Origin: Bryobacterales bacterium
Lineage (GTDB): Bacteria; Acidobacteriota; Terriglobia; Bryobacterales; Bryobacteraceae
DNA length: 8,338 nt
Direction: 5' to 3'
NCBI GenBank assembly: GCA_030838885.1
Contig: JAUZEU010000180.1
Coordinates: 1-8,338, forward strand
This document shows, one piece after another, positions 1-6,017 of this stretch. The position numbers and the translations under genes were made by a program. How positions within the stretch are numbered: the first letter of the stretch is position 1; every line of letters starts with the position of its first letter. The notes beneath the pieces are model-generated. The model ran no database searches, was not told the origin of the DNA, and saw nothing but the letters and a program-made list of their open reading frames with translations.

Positions 1-1
1 G

Positions 2-67
2 GGGCAGGTGCGCCTTAACGGTAAACTGCTCCTTGCCCTCGGTTACGACCACTTCAAAGCTAAATGA
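2..67 (+). CDS. 3' end of an unidentified gene (partial, 21 codons)
   Basis: Reading from base 2 gives 21 sense codons, ending ...LGYDHFKAK, then a TGA stop at 65-67. The stop overlaps the ATG of the methyltransferase gene as ATGA, which is typical of translationally coupled operon genes. The methyltransferase has no good Shine-Dalgarno site of its own, and that fits coupling to an upstream gene. The fragment is too short to assign to a family. The minus strand over the same bases is also open and looks protein-like, so the orientation is not certain. The rest of the gene lies outside the window. Confidence 0.45.
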   Translation, partial: GQVRLNGKLLLALGYDHFKAK

Positions 68-1077
68 GCTACCCCGACCCCACTCCCGTTACCGATCTGA
101 TGGAAGGTTTTCGCCGCTCGAAGACCATGTTTGCCGCAGTCAGCCTTGGCATCTTTGACCTTCTGGCAGCCGGACCCCTGGAAGGCAAAGAAGTCGCCGC
201 CCGCCTGAATGCTAACGCCGATGCGATGCAGCGCCTGCTCGAAGCCTGCGTCAGCCTGCGATTGCTGACCTCAGACACAGGCAAATTCGCTAATGCCGAT
301 GTTGCCGACGTTTATCTTCGAACCTCGAGCGAGCGCGCTCTCACGGGCTACATCCAATACTCGAACGATGCCCTCTATCAGTTGTGGGGGCACCTGGAAG
401 ACGCGGTTCGGGAAGGAACGCCGCGCTGGGAACAGACCTTCGGCTGGCCCGGACCGATCTTCGAGCACTTCTTCAGCACGCCCGAGAAGATGCGAACTTT
501 CACGCTGGCGATGCACGGCCAGGGTGTCTCGACGTCGCCCGAGGTGGTTCGCGCATTCGACCTGAGCCGCTTCAGCACGATCGTGGATCTTGGGGCCGCA
601 ACAGGCCATCTGGTGATCGCCGCCTGCGAGGCTTGGCCGCAATTGCGAGGCGTGGTCTTCGACATGGAGAAGGTGCTTTCGGTAGCCCGTGAGTTTGTTG
701 CGAAATCGCCGGCTCATGACCGCATTACTTTTCAATCCGGCGATTTCTTTCTCAACGAACTACCGCGCGCCGATCTCTACGCACTCGGGCGCATTTTGCA
801 CGACTGGCCCGAAAGTAAGATTCGCTTACTGCTGCAGCGCGTATTCGAAAGTCTTCCCGCTGGTGGTGGCCTTCTCATCGCCGAGAAACAAATCTTCGAA
901 GACCGCTCGGGACCTGTTGGTGCTTACATGCAATCTCTGGGCATGCTCGTCTGCACCGAAGGGAAAGAACGCAGTCTTTCCGAGTACACAGGCCTTTTGA
1001 AGGAGGCCGGCTTCGCCACGGTGGAAGGCAAGCGGACAGGCAAGTATCTGGACGCCATCCTTGCGGTGAAGGCTTGA
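64..1077 (+). CDS. SAM-dependent O-methyltransferase, acetylserotonin/hydroxyindole (ASMT/ASMTL) type
   Basis: A predicted cytoplasmic class I O-methyltransferase that moves a methyl group from S-adenosylmethionine to a hydroxyl on a small, probably aromatic, substrate. The 337 residues fit the family. An N-terminal winged-helix dimerisation region (about 10-100, MEGFRRSKTMFAAVSLGIFD near its start) is followed by a Rossmann domain from about 170. SAM-binding motif I is VDLGAATGH (174-182), the acidic end of strand 2 is VFD (198-200), and GDFF lies at 226-229. The expected catalytic base is His246 in LHDW, with Asp247 beside it and Glu302 in TEGKERSLSEY as the likely partner. From memory, the C-terminal half (RILHDWP, MQSLxML, TEGKERSL, LDAILAxK) is strikingly like the methyltransferase half of vertebrate ASMTL. 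The ATG overlaps the preceding TGA and there is no strong ribosome site. The next gene begins one base after the stop. The natural substrate is unknown and melatonin synthesis should not be assumed. Confidence 0.88.
   Translation: MSYPDPTPVTDLMEGFRRSKTMFAAVSLGIFDLLAAGPLEGKEVAARLNANADAMQRLLEACVSLRLLTSDTGKFANADVADVYLRTSSERALTGYIQYSNDALYQLWGHLEDAVREGTPRWEQTFGWPGPIFEHFFSTPEKMRTFTLAMHGQGVSTSPEVVRAFDLSRFSTIVDLGAATGHLVIAACEAWPQLRGVVFDMEKVLSVAREFVAKSPAHDRITFQSGDFFLNELPRADLYALGRILHDWPESKIRLLLQRVFESLPAGGGLLIAEKQIFEDRSGPVGAYMQSLGMLVCTEGKERSLSEYTGLLKEAGFATVEGKRTGKYLDAILAVKA
1068..1072 (+). promoter_or_regulatory. Ribosome binding site for the mutarotase-like gene
   Basis: GAAGG inside the last codons of the methyltransferase gene, 6 bases before the ATG at 1079. 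It supports that start and implies that the two genes are read from one mRNA. Confidence 0.6.
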
Positions 1078-1078
1078 C

Positions 1079-1993
1079 ATGCCTGTAACTATCGAAAAGA
1101 CGGCGTGGGGTGGATGGCCGAACTGCTATCGAATTTCTAATGGCGAAATCGAGTTAATAGTCACCAGCGACATCGGCCCGCGCATCATGCGCTGCGGCTT
1201 CGTTGGTAGCCAGAACTTCTTCAAAGTTTTTGACGATCAGTTGGGAATTACGGGTGAGGCGGAATGGCAGCATCGCGGCGGACACCGCATCTGGCTTGCG
1301 CCGGAAGACTTCCAGCGAACCTATGCGCGAGATAACGACTCCGTGGACATTCAGGTTCATGGCACTGTGCTCACCGCGACTCAGAACGTGGAGCCGGAGA
1401 CAGGGCTGCAGAAGCAACTCGTAATCACAATGTGCGACAGCGGCGTGGAAGTTCTGCACCGGATGAAGAACACTCTGCCGTTCGCGATCCGTTTTTCTCC
1501 GTGGGCCTTGACCATGATGGCACCGGGCGGCGTTGGTGTGACGGGCTTTCCGACACGAGGGCGGCATGAGGACGTGCTGGCGCCAACCAACCCACTGGTC
1601 ATGTGGGCCTTTACAGACCTTCGTGACCCGCGCTGGAAGTTTTTGCAGAAGTACCTGGTGCTGCACCACGACCCGTCCAATTCAGATCACACCAAGCTGG
1701 GTCATTTCAACAGCAAGACATGGGGAGCTTATGTGCTTGGCTCCGAGATGTTTCTGAAGAAATATGACGCGGATCCGTCGCGACTTTATCCGGATATGGG
1801 CTGCTCTTACGAGACATTCGCGAGCGAAGGAATGCTGGAACTGGAGACTCTGGGTCCGCTGACTGAAGTGGAACCCGGAGGGTGGCTGGAACACACCGAA
1901 CGCTGGTCTCTATTCCGTGACGTGAATATTACTGAATGGTCTGACGAAGGCCTGGACCTGGTGTTTACTCCAGTGCTGGAGAACTGGCACTGA
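1079..1993 (+). CDS. Galactose mutarotase-like beta-sandwich protein (DUF4380-type)
   Basis: A 304-residue protein without signal peptide or membrane segment, so probably cytoplasmic. It is rich in beta-strand-like stretches and carries GGHRIWLAPE (67-76), the hallmark I associate with DUF4380 and related galactose-mutarotase-fold (supersandwich) proteins. An early SDIGPRIMRCGF stretch (30-41) matches the 'GgrI' strand of aldose-epimerase relatives. Later stretches (MxxGGVGVTGFPTRG, LGHFN, YETFASEGMLELETLGP) fit the substrate-facing strands of that fold, in which a Glu near the C-terminus is usual. Family members presumably bind sugars, but most have no proven activity, so a reaction cannot be named. 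The start is supported by GAAGG 6 bases upstream. It begins one base after the methyltransferase stop, so the two are probably made together and may act on the same compound. A 43-bp gap separates it from cmk. Confidence 0.75.
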   Translation: MPVTIEKTAWGGWPNCYRISNGEIELIVTSDIGPRIMRCGFVGSQNFFKVFDDQLGITGEAEWQHRGGHRIWLAPEDFQRTYARDNDSVDIQVHGTVLTATQNVEPETGLQKQLVITMCDSGVEVLHRMKNTLPFAIRFSPWALTMMAPGGVGVTGFPTRGRHEDVLAPTNPLVMWAFTDLRDPRWKFLQKYLVLHHDPSNSDHTKLGHFNSKTWGAYVLGSEMFLKKYDADPSRLYPDMGCSYETFASEGMLELETLGPLTEVEPGGWLEHTERWSLFRDVNITEWSDEGLDLVFTPVLENWH

Positions 1994-2036
1994 GCGCCGG
2001 TGCGGTAATTTAGGGTTTACACCTCTTCATTTCTTC

Positions 2037-2699
2037 ATGGGCAATGTGATAGCAATCGACGGACCCGCCGGGGCGGGCAAGAGCACCATTGCGCGCCGCC
2101 TGGCTGAAAGGCTCAGATACACCTATATCGATACGGGCGCCATGTACCGCTCTGTGGCGCTGTGGGCGTTGCGGCAGAGTGTCAGTCTCGATGACGCGTA
2201 CCGGCTGAATCAATTGGCGGTGGCCGCGGATTTCGAACTGCTGTCGCAGGGTCAGGTGATGCTGAACGGCGAAGACGTGAGCGAAGCCATCCGAACTCCG
2301 GAGGTCTCGGCTGCCGCGTCGAAGATTGCCGCCGTTGGAGGGGTACGAACCGCCCTGGTTTCCAAACAGCGCGAAATTGCGGAGCAGCGCAATGTGGTGA
2401 TGGAGGGTCGGGACATCGGGACAGTGGTGTTTCCTGAGGCACGGATCAAAATTTTTCTGGATGCGGACCCGGAAGAAAGAGTGAGGCGGCGCGCTGCGGA
2501 TCAGCCGGACGTGGCGCCCGGTGACCTTGCCGCGCAGATCTCAGAGCGGGACGCCCGAGATCGACAACGCGTGGAATCGCCGCTGGTGCAGGCTCCGGAT
2601 GCATCCTATCTCAACTCCACCGGACTCACTGAAGAAGAAGTGGTGGAAGAGATCCTTAGAATTGTGCGTTCTCGCATTTCGAACGGGAAGGAACATTAG
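2037..2699 (+). CDS. cmk: Cytidylate kinase (CMP/dCMP kinase)
   Basis: A cytoplasmic NMP kinase that converts CMP or dCMP plus ATP to CDP or dCDP, feeding RNA, DNA and phospholipid precursor pools. The 220 residues match bacterial Cmk. The P-loop is GPAGAGKST (9-17), followed by the family's DTGAMYR (32-38). The NMP-binding insert follows, and EGRDIGTVVFP (123-133) is diagnostic. The LID region is LDADPEERVRRR (141-152), and RVESPL at 178-183 corresponds to the conserved C-terminal R...PL segment. The ATG at 2037 gives the correct N-terminus directly before the P-loop strand, although the preceding bases (pyrimidine-rich, CTTCATTTCTTC) contain no Shine-Dalgarno sequence. A GTG at 2046 is a less likely alternative. 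lysC follows after 3 bases, with its ribosome site inside the cmk end, so the two are almost certainly co-transcribed. Confidence 0.97.
   Translation: MGNVIAIDGPAGAGKSTIARRLAERLRYTYIDTGAMYRSVALWALRQSVSLDDAYRLNQLAVAADFELLSQGQVMLNGEDVSEAIRTPEVSAAASKIAAVGGVRTALVSKQREIAEQRNVVMEGRDIGTVVFPEARIKIFLDADPEERVRRRAADQPDVAPGDLAAQISERDARDRQRVESPLVQAPDASYLNSTGLTEEEVVEEILRIVRSRISNGKEH
2685..2693 (+). promoter_or_regulatory. Ribosome binding site that decides the TTG start of lysC
   Basis: GGGAAGGAA is the strongest Shine-Dalgarno-like sequence in this gene cluster. It lies inside the last codons of cmk and ends 9 bases before the TTG at 2703. An ATG at 2721 would be 27 bases away, so TTG is the better start. 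Confidence 0.6.
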
Positions 2700-2702
2700 T
2701 AG

Positions 2703-4106
2703 TTGAATAATCTGCTTGTAATGAAATTCGGCGGCACCAGCGTAGGTTCCGCCGCCCGCATGAAAGTAGCGTGCGATCTGATTGCTGCGGAAGCTGCAAA
2801 GCGTCCTGTCACCGCTGTGGTCTCCGCCATGTCGAAGATCACGGATCTGCTGCTCGAAACAACGCGACACGCAGAAGCCGACGATAAGGCGGGTATCGAT
2901 CGATGCCTGAGCCAGTTGGAGACGCGGCACCTGGAAGCAGCAGCGGAGTTGGTCGCACCGGAAGAATTGCGGCGCGTTCAGGATTCCGTGAATGAACTGG
3001 TGGCAGACTTCAGCCGCATTGTCAGCGGCATGCAGATGCTGGGCTATCGTCCGCCACGCGCAGTGGATGAAGCAATTGCGGTTGGGGAACGGCTCTCCGC
3101 GCTGCTAATAAGCGAACACTTACGTTCACGCGGAATAACGGCAACCGCAGTGAACGCCTCTGAAGTTGTCGTAACGGACGCTGTGTTCAACAACGCGTCC
3201 CCTCTGATGGACGCTACGCGGGAGAAAGCCGGCGCTCGCCTTCTCCCGATGCTGGAAGCTGGTGAGATTGCCATCGTGACCGGGTTCAACGGCGCCACTG
3301 CCGACGGCCGCCCGACGACTCTCGGCAGAGGTGGATCCGATTTTTCAGCCTCCATTCTGTCCGCTGCGCTGGGCGCCGGTGAGCTTTGGATCTGGACGGA
3401 CGTGGATGGCATTATGACCGCCGATCCGCGTTTGGTACCCGACGCAAAGATTCTGGAAGAGATTACGTACAGCGAGGCTGCGGAACTGGCCTATGCCGGA
3501 GCGAAGGTGCTGCATCCGCGTACTCTGGCGCCGCTGGTGGAACGCGGCATTCCGGTCTGGAGCAAAAACAGTTTTGCGCCGCAAAAGGCAGGAACCCGGA
3601 TTGTACCCGCTTTAGGGGCGGGGAATTCAGGGGCACGCGCCGTGACTTCCATGGCGAACGTGGCCTTGGTCTCCCTGGAGCCGGCCAGCTCGACCGTCAG
3701 CGGAGTCCACATTATGGCCCGGGCTCTGGATGCACTCGACCGGGTGAATGTCGAGATTCTGGCACTCTCAAGTTCCAGTTACCGGCAAAGCTTTTGCTTT
3801 CTGGTCCGGAACGAAGAACTGGAGAGAGCCAGTGAAGCGATTGAAGCGGCGCTTGCCCTGGAGTTGACGCACGGGTACGTGAACGGGATCGAAGTGGACC
3901 GGAACGTGGGTCTGCTCGCGGTGGTAGGGGAGGGCATGCGGGGCGCTTCCGGTCTGGCCGGTAGAATCTTTACGGCCATCTCCCGCGAGAACGTGAACGT
4001 GATTGCGATCGCCCAGGGATCGAGCGAGTTGACCATTTCCGTCGTGGTTCGCCGCGATGGTCTTGAAAAGGCCGTGCGCGCAGTCCACACGGAGTGCCAC
4101 CTGTAG
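2703..4106 (+). CDS. lysC: Aspartate kinase (monofunctional, ThrA/LysC-like)
   Basis: Phosphorylates L-aspartate with ATP to give 4-aspartyl phosphate, the committed step to lysine/diaminopimelate, threonine and methionine. It is a cytoplasmic protein of 467 residues. The amino acid kinase domain (about 1-300) shows KFGGTSVGS (8-16), VGERLSA (127-133), TTLGRGGSDFSA (205-216), TDVDGIMTADPR (232-243) and KVLHPRT (268-274). Two ACT domains follow (about 320-390 and 400-467), the usual allosteric site for end-product feedback. The IAQGSSELTISVVV-like end resembles the kinase half of ThrA/MetL and class III LysC more than the short alpha/beta enzymes. There is no homoserine dehydrogenase part: the protein stops after ACT2. 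The start is TTG, chosen because GGGAAGGAA lies 9 bases upstream. The alternative is the ATG at 2721, which would trim six residues and leave MKFGGTSVGS. Which amino acid inhibits it cannot be told from sequence. The symbol lysC is used for lack of evidence for a thrA-type role. Confidence 0.95.
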   Translation: MNNLLVMKFGGTSVGSAARMKVACDLIAAEAAKRPVTAVVSAMSKITDLLLETTRHAEADDKAGIDRCLSQLETRHLEAAAELVAPEELRRVQDSVNELVADFSRIVSGMQMLGYRPPRAVDEAIAVGERLSALLISEHLRSRGITATAVNASEVVVTDAVFNNASPLMDATREKAGARLLPMLEAGEIAIVTGFNGATADGRPTTLGRGGSDFSASILSAALGAGELWIWTDVDGIMTADPRLVPDAKILEEITYSEAAELAYAGAKVLHPRTLAPLVERGIPVWSKNSFAPQKAGTRIVPALGAGNSGARAVTSMANVALVSLEPASSTVSGVHIMARALDALDRVNVEILALSSSSYRQSFCFLVRNEELERASEAIEAALALELTHGYVNGIEVDRNVGLLAVVGEGMRGASGLAGRIFTAISRENVNVIAIAQGSSELTISVVVRRDGLEKAVRAVHTECHL

Positions 4107-4138
4107 AGCCTGCGGATTTCAATGCTACCCTTGGAACG

Positions 4139-4738
4139 ATGCGACTGCGCAGCTCCGTCTTTGCCGCCGTCTTCATCGGAGTGCTGAGTTGCTGCCAAGG
4201 CGTGCGGGCGCAGCAAACCGGAACTGCCCCGGTGGCAGTCATCCCCGCCGATCAGCAAATTATGGCGCTGTTCCAGCGTATTTCGCAGCATCCTGCGAGG
4301 CTTCTGCCCCTGCTTGAACAGGTGCGCGCAAGCGAATGGATCGCGAAGGGTGCGCCCGAAACCTATACCACCCAGGTATCTGCGGCACGGGAGCAGATTC
4401 GGGCTATTGGGGACGACATGTCAGCGCTGGCCCAGCATCCCGACCGTATGCAGGATTGCATGCGTGCACTCTTTAGGGTACAGGCTTTTCATGGCTCGCT
4501 CAATTCGCTGATAGGTGGGCTGCGGAGATATCAGAACCCGGCGCTGGCGGATTTAATCCAGTCGGTAGCGGTGGAAGATCAGGAAGATCTTGGCAAGCTT
4601 CAGGAGTACATTCTCGAACTGGCTAATCAGAAGGAGCAGGAATACCTGGTGGTGGATCACGAAGCGCAACGTTGCCGCGCCACCCTGTCGAAGGACTCAT
4701 CAACGCCGGGGAAGGCCGTTCGGCGCGCTAACCCGTGA
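4139..4738 (+). CDS. Small secreted protein of unknown function
   Basis: I do not recognise the family. From the ATG at 4139 the protein has 199 residues. Its N-terminus is a clear export signal: MRLR, a hydrophobic stretch SVFAAVFIGVLSCC, then VRA just before QQT, giving a likely signal peptidase I cut after residue 24. The VLSC segment only loosely resembles a lipobox, so lipidation is possible but not favoured. The mature part looks mainly helical and polar (about 40-185), with two cysteines (107, 179) that could pair outside the cytoplasm. The frame stays open upstream to a GTG at 4094 inside lysC, but that start would put 15 unrelated residues ahead of the signal peptide. A weak GGAA lies 3-6 bases before the ATG. 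The gene begins 32 bases after the lysC stop and its TGA overlaps the next gene's GTG (GTGA), so it probably belongs to the same transcript. Its place in the periplasm or outside the cell is an inference from the signal peptide. Confidence 0.75.
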   Translation: MRLRSSVFAAVFIGVLSCCQGVRAQQTGTAPVAVIPADQQIMALFQRISQHPARLLPLLEQVRASEWIAKGAPETYTTQVSAAREQIRAIGDDMSALAQHPDRMQDCMRALFRVQAFHGSLNSLIGGLRRYQNPALADLIQSVAVEDQEDLGKLQEYILELANQKEQEYLVVDHEAQRCRATLSKDSSTPGKAVRRANP

Positions 4739-4986
4739 ACTATCCCGGAATAAACAAAATTATGCCTTTTCATTGCACCATCTGCGAACAGGAATCGACC
4801 CTCATTTGCGCAGTCTGCACCAAGGACACCTGCATAAATCATTTGTGCGCGAAATGCGCAAGCTGCAGTGATTGTTGTAACTGTGAACTGGCTTTGGAAG
4901 AACCCCAGCCAATGCTTAGGACCCGTTATACGGCGCCACGAATGGATTCTTTCCGGGCGTCGAATCCTGGGGAGAACAACAGGTAG
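4735..4986 (+). CDS. Cysteine-rich mini-protein with a B-box-like zinc-ligand pattern
   Basis: An 83-residue protein with 11 cysteines between residues 14 and 50 and none afterwards. The ligand spacing is C-x2-C-x7-C-x2-C-x4-C-x2-H (C14, C17, C25, C28, C33, H36), followed by C38, C41, C44, C47, C48 and C50. The first six ligands follow the spacing of eukaryotic B-box zinc fingers, and the CxxC pairs could bind two or more zinc ions. The tail (51-83) is polar and proline-containing with no motif I know. There is no signal peptide, so it is probably cytoplasmic, unlike its exported neighbour. The start is uncertain. GTG at 4735 overlaps the previous stop (GTGA) and suggests coupling. ATG at 4762 keeps every cysteine and would give 74 residues, with only a distant GGA upstream. 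The dense, regular CxxC pattern argues strongly that this frame is real. Function is unknown; protein-protein contact or metal binding are guesses from the pattern. Confidence 0.7.
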   Translation: MNYPGINKIMPFHCTICEQESTLICAVCTKDTCINHLCAKCASCSDCCNCELALEEPQPMLRTRYTAPRMDSFRASNPGENNR

Positions 4987-5011
4987 AAAACGGCAATCAG
5001 AGCGGGGGGCT

Positions 5012-5035
5012 GGGGTCCGCGTTCCCCTCTAACTT
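5012..5035 (+). terminator. Possible weak terminator between convergent genes
   Basis: GGGG (5012-5015) can pair with CCCC (5024-5027) around an 8-base loop, and a TTTTT run follows at 5034-5038. The stem is only 4 bp and the T-run is 6 bases away, so this is a poor intrinsic terminator. Its place in the 42-bp gap between two convergent gene clusters is the main support. Confidence 0.25.
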
Positions 5036-5988
5036 TTTGGTTCGTTCTGAACGGCGGCCCATGCTTTCTGAAGATGCGTTCGGGCAAATTCCAGGTCTTT
5101 CGCCATTGAGCCCAAAGCGTCCTGCGGCCCGTACTCCATGTGAATTGAGATGGGTCCGGTGAATCGAGCGGCGGCCACTATGGAAAAGAACTTTCCCCAG
5201 TCGACCATCCCCTCGCCTAACGGACACTTCTGCATTTTCCAGTCTTCGCCGTCTTTCTTCCAGAAAAAATCCTGCAAAGAGAGAGCTTTCAGACGGGGCA
5301 GAGCGAGGCGCAATGCGGCTTGCCAGCCGCCAGCGCCGCCTTCGGCTGTTGCCTCAGCGGGATCGAAGTAATACCCCACCAGCCGGGGATCGATACCAGC
5401 GATCACTTCCTGCGCATCCCAGACGGCCTGACCGACAAAGCCGCCCGCGCGATTGGGGAGCATCGCGGCGATATCGCAGCGCTGGGCGAGACCCAGGATT
5501 TGGGTCAGAGCCTGGCGCACCTGAGCGAGGCGTGTTCGGATTGGATTGCTTCCGTAGGCCCAGTAACCCAACCGGAAGAAGGGAACCTGCGAATGACCAC
5601 TCAGATAAAGCACGGGATAGCAGGTGGGATCTGCCGTAGTCGTAATGTTAGTGGAGATCATCGGGACCTCCAGACCCGCGCCCCGAACGGCTTCGAAGGC
5701 GCGGACGAGGTCGACATTGGTAATGCGCGGATCCACATGGCCGCCGATCATGACAGTCAGATCGAGGCCCTCGTAGCCAATCTGTGCCGCAATATCACCG
5801 AGTTGCGGGTAAGGAACGCGAGCCAGGTTTTGGGAATAGCCGCAGAGCAGGGAAATCGTGCGCTTCGGGGCAGAAAGGCCGAAGCGGGGCGTCTGATCAG
5901 GCGGTTTCTCCTGAGCAAACGTGTCTGCCGCAACAGCCAGCGTTCCAACGGCGGTACTAATTCCGGAGATGGCTCTCCTGCGCGTCAT
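5029..5988 (-). CDS. Secreted xylose-isomerase-like TIM-barrel protein (sugar phosphate isomerase/epimerase family)
   Basis: A 319-residue protein of the AP endonuclease 2/xylose isomerase-like TIM-barrel superfamily, whose enzymes isomerise or epimerise sugars and polyols with a divalent metal. The N-terminus MTRRRAISGISTAVGTLAVA followed by ADTFAQ is a twin-arginine-type signal, so export as a folded protein is likely, with a cut near AQ (residue 26). Barrel landmarks are GYEGLDLT (71-78), GYYFDPAEA (205-213), ALSLQDFFWKK (235-245), PLGEGMVDW (256-264) and GPISIHMEYG (278-287). Asp209, Asp240 and Glu285 stand where metal or substrate ligands are expected. The usual HNHxG-type stretch is replaced by PNRAGG (178-183), so activity may differ. 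The start is ATG at 5986-5988, with AAGG 8 bases upstream; a TTG one codon earlier is possible. The gene lies 29 bp downstream of metF on the same strand, so they are probably co-transcribed, though no metabolic link is evident. The substrate is unknown. Confidence 0.82.
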   Translation of the reverse strand: MTRRRAISGISTAVGTLAVAADTFAQEKPPDQTPRFGLSAPKRTISLLCGYSQNLARVPYPQLGDIAAQIGYEGLDLTVMIGGHVDPRITNVDLVRAFEAVRGAGLEVPMISTNITTTADPTCYPVLYLSGHSQVPFFRLGYWAYGSNPIRTRLAQVRQALTQILGLAQRCDIAAMLPNRAGGFVGQAVWDAQEVIAGIDPRLVGYYFDPAEATAEGGAGGWQAALRLALPRLKALSLQDFFWKKDGEDWKMQKCPLGEGMVDWGKFFSIVAAARFTGPISIHMEYGPQDALGSMAKDLEFARTHLQKAWAAVQNEPKS

Positions 5989-5996
5989 CAAAGAAA

Positions 5997-6000
5997 CCTT
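5997..6000 (-). promoter_or_regulatory. Ribosome binding site for the TIM-barrel gene
   Basis: On the minus strand AAGG (within GTTAAGG) lies 8 bases before the ATG at 5988. This favours ATG over the adjacent upstream TTG. Confidence 0.45.
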
Positions 6001-6017
6001 AACGACTATCGTAGACC

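Noticed and set aside
1..60. Minus-strand reading of the first 60 bases as a divergent gene
   Set aside because: It gives a protein-like string (EVVVTEGKEQFTVKAHLP), but there is no ribosome site or good start. The + strand reading ends in an ATGA overlap, which is a stronger gene signal. It is kept as a possible alternative.
1994..2036. Promoter for cmk in the 43-bp gap
   Set aside because: Candidates (CTGGCA ... TAATTT with a 16-bp spacer, or TTTACA with its -10 inside cmk) match only about half of the consensus. They are not strong enough to report.
4094..4138. GTG at 4094 as the start of the secreted protein
   Set aside because: It would overlap lysC and add 15 residues before a textbook signal peptide beginning at the ATG at 4139.
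3779..4291. Minus-strand open frame of 170 codons across the lysC end and the secreted protein gene
   Set aside because: It covers the ACT2 domain and a signal peptide on the + strand; its own translation shows no recognisable feature.
5004..5015. G-quadruplex in the G-rich stretch between the convergent genes
   Set aside because: Only two usable G-runs are present, which is too few for a four-tract quadruplex.
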